DNA from: Planctomycetaceae bacterium
GTDB taxonomy: Bacteria > Planctomycetota > Planctomycetia > Pirellulales > Thermoguttaceae
DNA: 6,160 nucleotides
Reading direction: 5' to 3'
Assembly (NCBI GenBank): GCA_003532715.1
Contig: DOEZ01000163.1
Span: 1-6,160, forward strand
Below the pieces are notes generated by a model. That model saw only the letters and a list, made by a program, of their open reading frames with translations. It was not told where the DNA came from and did not search any database. Shown here in pieces: positions 5,825 to 6,160 of the stretch. Both the position numbers and the translations under genes were made by a program. Position 1 is the stretch's first letter. Each line of letters begins with the position of its first letter.

Positions 5825-6076
5825 ACTCTTCAACGAACCCCCCGGCTGAACCGAGCTGTTCTTTGTCTAGTCGTCCGACAACTTCTGATTCAATCTTGGC
5901 GGAGCTGCGTCAAAGTGTACGACCACTCCACCAACGTGTAAATCCTACGATGAGAATCGCGAAAAGCAAGCGGATTGTCTTGCCTCCGTGATTTCATGCA
6001 TGGCTTGTCATAAGCCCCAGGCACCGCAGGCTATCCATTGTGAGAACGAAAGCGATTCATCATCAGCCGAGTCATT
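5825..6076. other. Region upstream of the terminator, no convincing gene
   Basis: This 252-bp stretch shows no tRNA, no recognised riboswitch and no long open frame. On the minus strand it would be the DNA transcribed into the terminator at 5773-5824. Small inverted repeats occur (GGCTT with AAGCC at 6002-6016; GCAAG with CTTGC at 5966-5983) but none is strong. A 35-codon minus-strand ORF inside it is listed separately. I found no persuasive -35/-10 pair. Confidence 0.5.
5890..5997 (-). CDS. Possible 35-residue ORF upstream of the terminator
   Basis: An ATG at 5997 opens a 35-codon frame ending in TGA at 5890-5892. It starts MKSRRQDNPLAF and ends LTQLRQD. The product would be basic and polar, with no signal peptide, membrane segment or known motif. 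No Shine-Dalgarno sequence is visible before the ATG, and the length is within chance expectation. The only support is position: the intrinsic terminator begins about 65 bp beyond its stop on the same strand, as it would for a small gene. It could be a leader peptide, part of a non-coding RNA, or nothing. Confidence 0.15.
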   Translation of the reverse strand: MKSRRQDNPLAFRDSHRRIYTLVEWSYTLTQLRQD

Positions 6077-6160
6077 CTAGCCGCGTGGCGCGGGGCAGCC
6101 GCCAAGGTAGTCGAGGACATCGGAAAGTCGGGCGGTGGCCAACGCCAGGCAGGTGTCGGC
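6077..6160 (-). CDS. Possible C-terminal end of a gene entering from the right edge
   Basis: On the minus strand a frame is open from the window edge for 27 codons to TAG at 6077-6079, reading ADTCLALATARLSDVLDYLG followed by GCPAPRG. Third codon positions are G or C in 22 of 27 codons by hand count, as in the coding regions here, and the residues look protein-like. The piece is too short to assign a family, and the two other minus frames are also open over this stretch, so coding status is uncertain. Confidence 0.3.
   Translation of the reverse strand, partial: ADTCLALATARLSDVLDYLGGCPAPRG

Overview
The window looks like a piece of a GC-rich planctomycete chromosome. The main evidence is a pair of DUF1559 proteins (pilin-like N-terminus, C-terminal H-X9-DG motif) followed by a small lipoprotein of the type that commonly accompanies them. 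Both families are strongly expanded in Planctomycetes and uncommon elsewhere. This assignment rests on family knowledge, since no rRNA or marker gene is present.

Positions 1-2853 (+ strand) hold four co-directional genes: the C-terminal part of a DUF1559 protein cut by the window edge, a complete DUF1559 paralogue 31 bp downstream (about 63% identical over the last 160 residues by hand count), a 132-residue lipoprotein after a 119-bp gap containing hairpins, and a 257-residue alpha/beta hydrolase only 7 bp after the lipoprotein stop. The first three form a recognisable cell-surface set of unknown function. The hydrolase has no export signal and may simply share the transcript.

Positions 2928-4409 (- strand) encode a 493-residue GH130-family protein (beta-mannoside phosphorylase/hydrolase superfamily). 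It converges on the hydrolase and has no visible sugar-pathway partner. The 384-bp gap from 4410 to 4793 carries no convincing gene. It holds a degenerate 140-bp palindrome, a small hairpin, a CGCAAAGG-type short repeat and a strong stem-loop just past the end of the next gene.

Positions 4794-5693 (- strand) encode a secreted protein made of two FAS1 (fasciclin) domains. They are exact-length 134-residue tandem copies with 117 identical residues, so the gene arose by internal duplication of a 402-bp unit. Its upstream region contains a textbook intrinsic terminator on the same strand (long stem, UUCG tetraloop, T7 tract), placed 80 bp before the start codon. This suggests either leader attenuation or a short upstream transcript. 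The last 340 bp contain only weak candidates: a 35-codon ORF and an open frame entering from the right edge.

I see no CRISPR array, complete mobile element, tRNA or rRNA, and no clearly novel multi-gene system. The most noteworthy items are the terminator-bearing leader of the FAS1 gene, the recent FAS1 duplication, and the intergenic palindrome.
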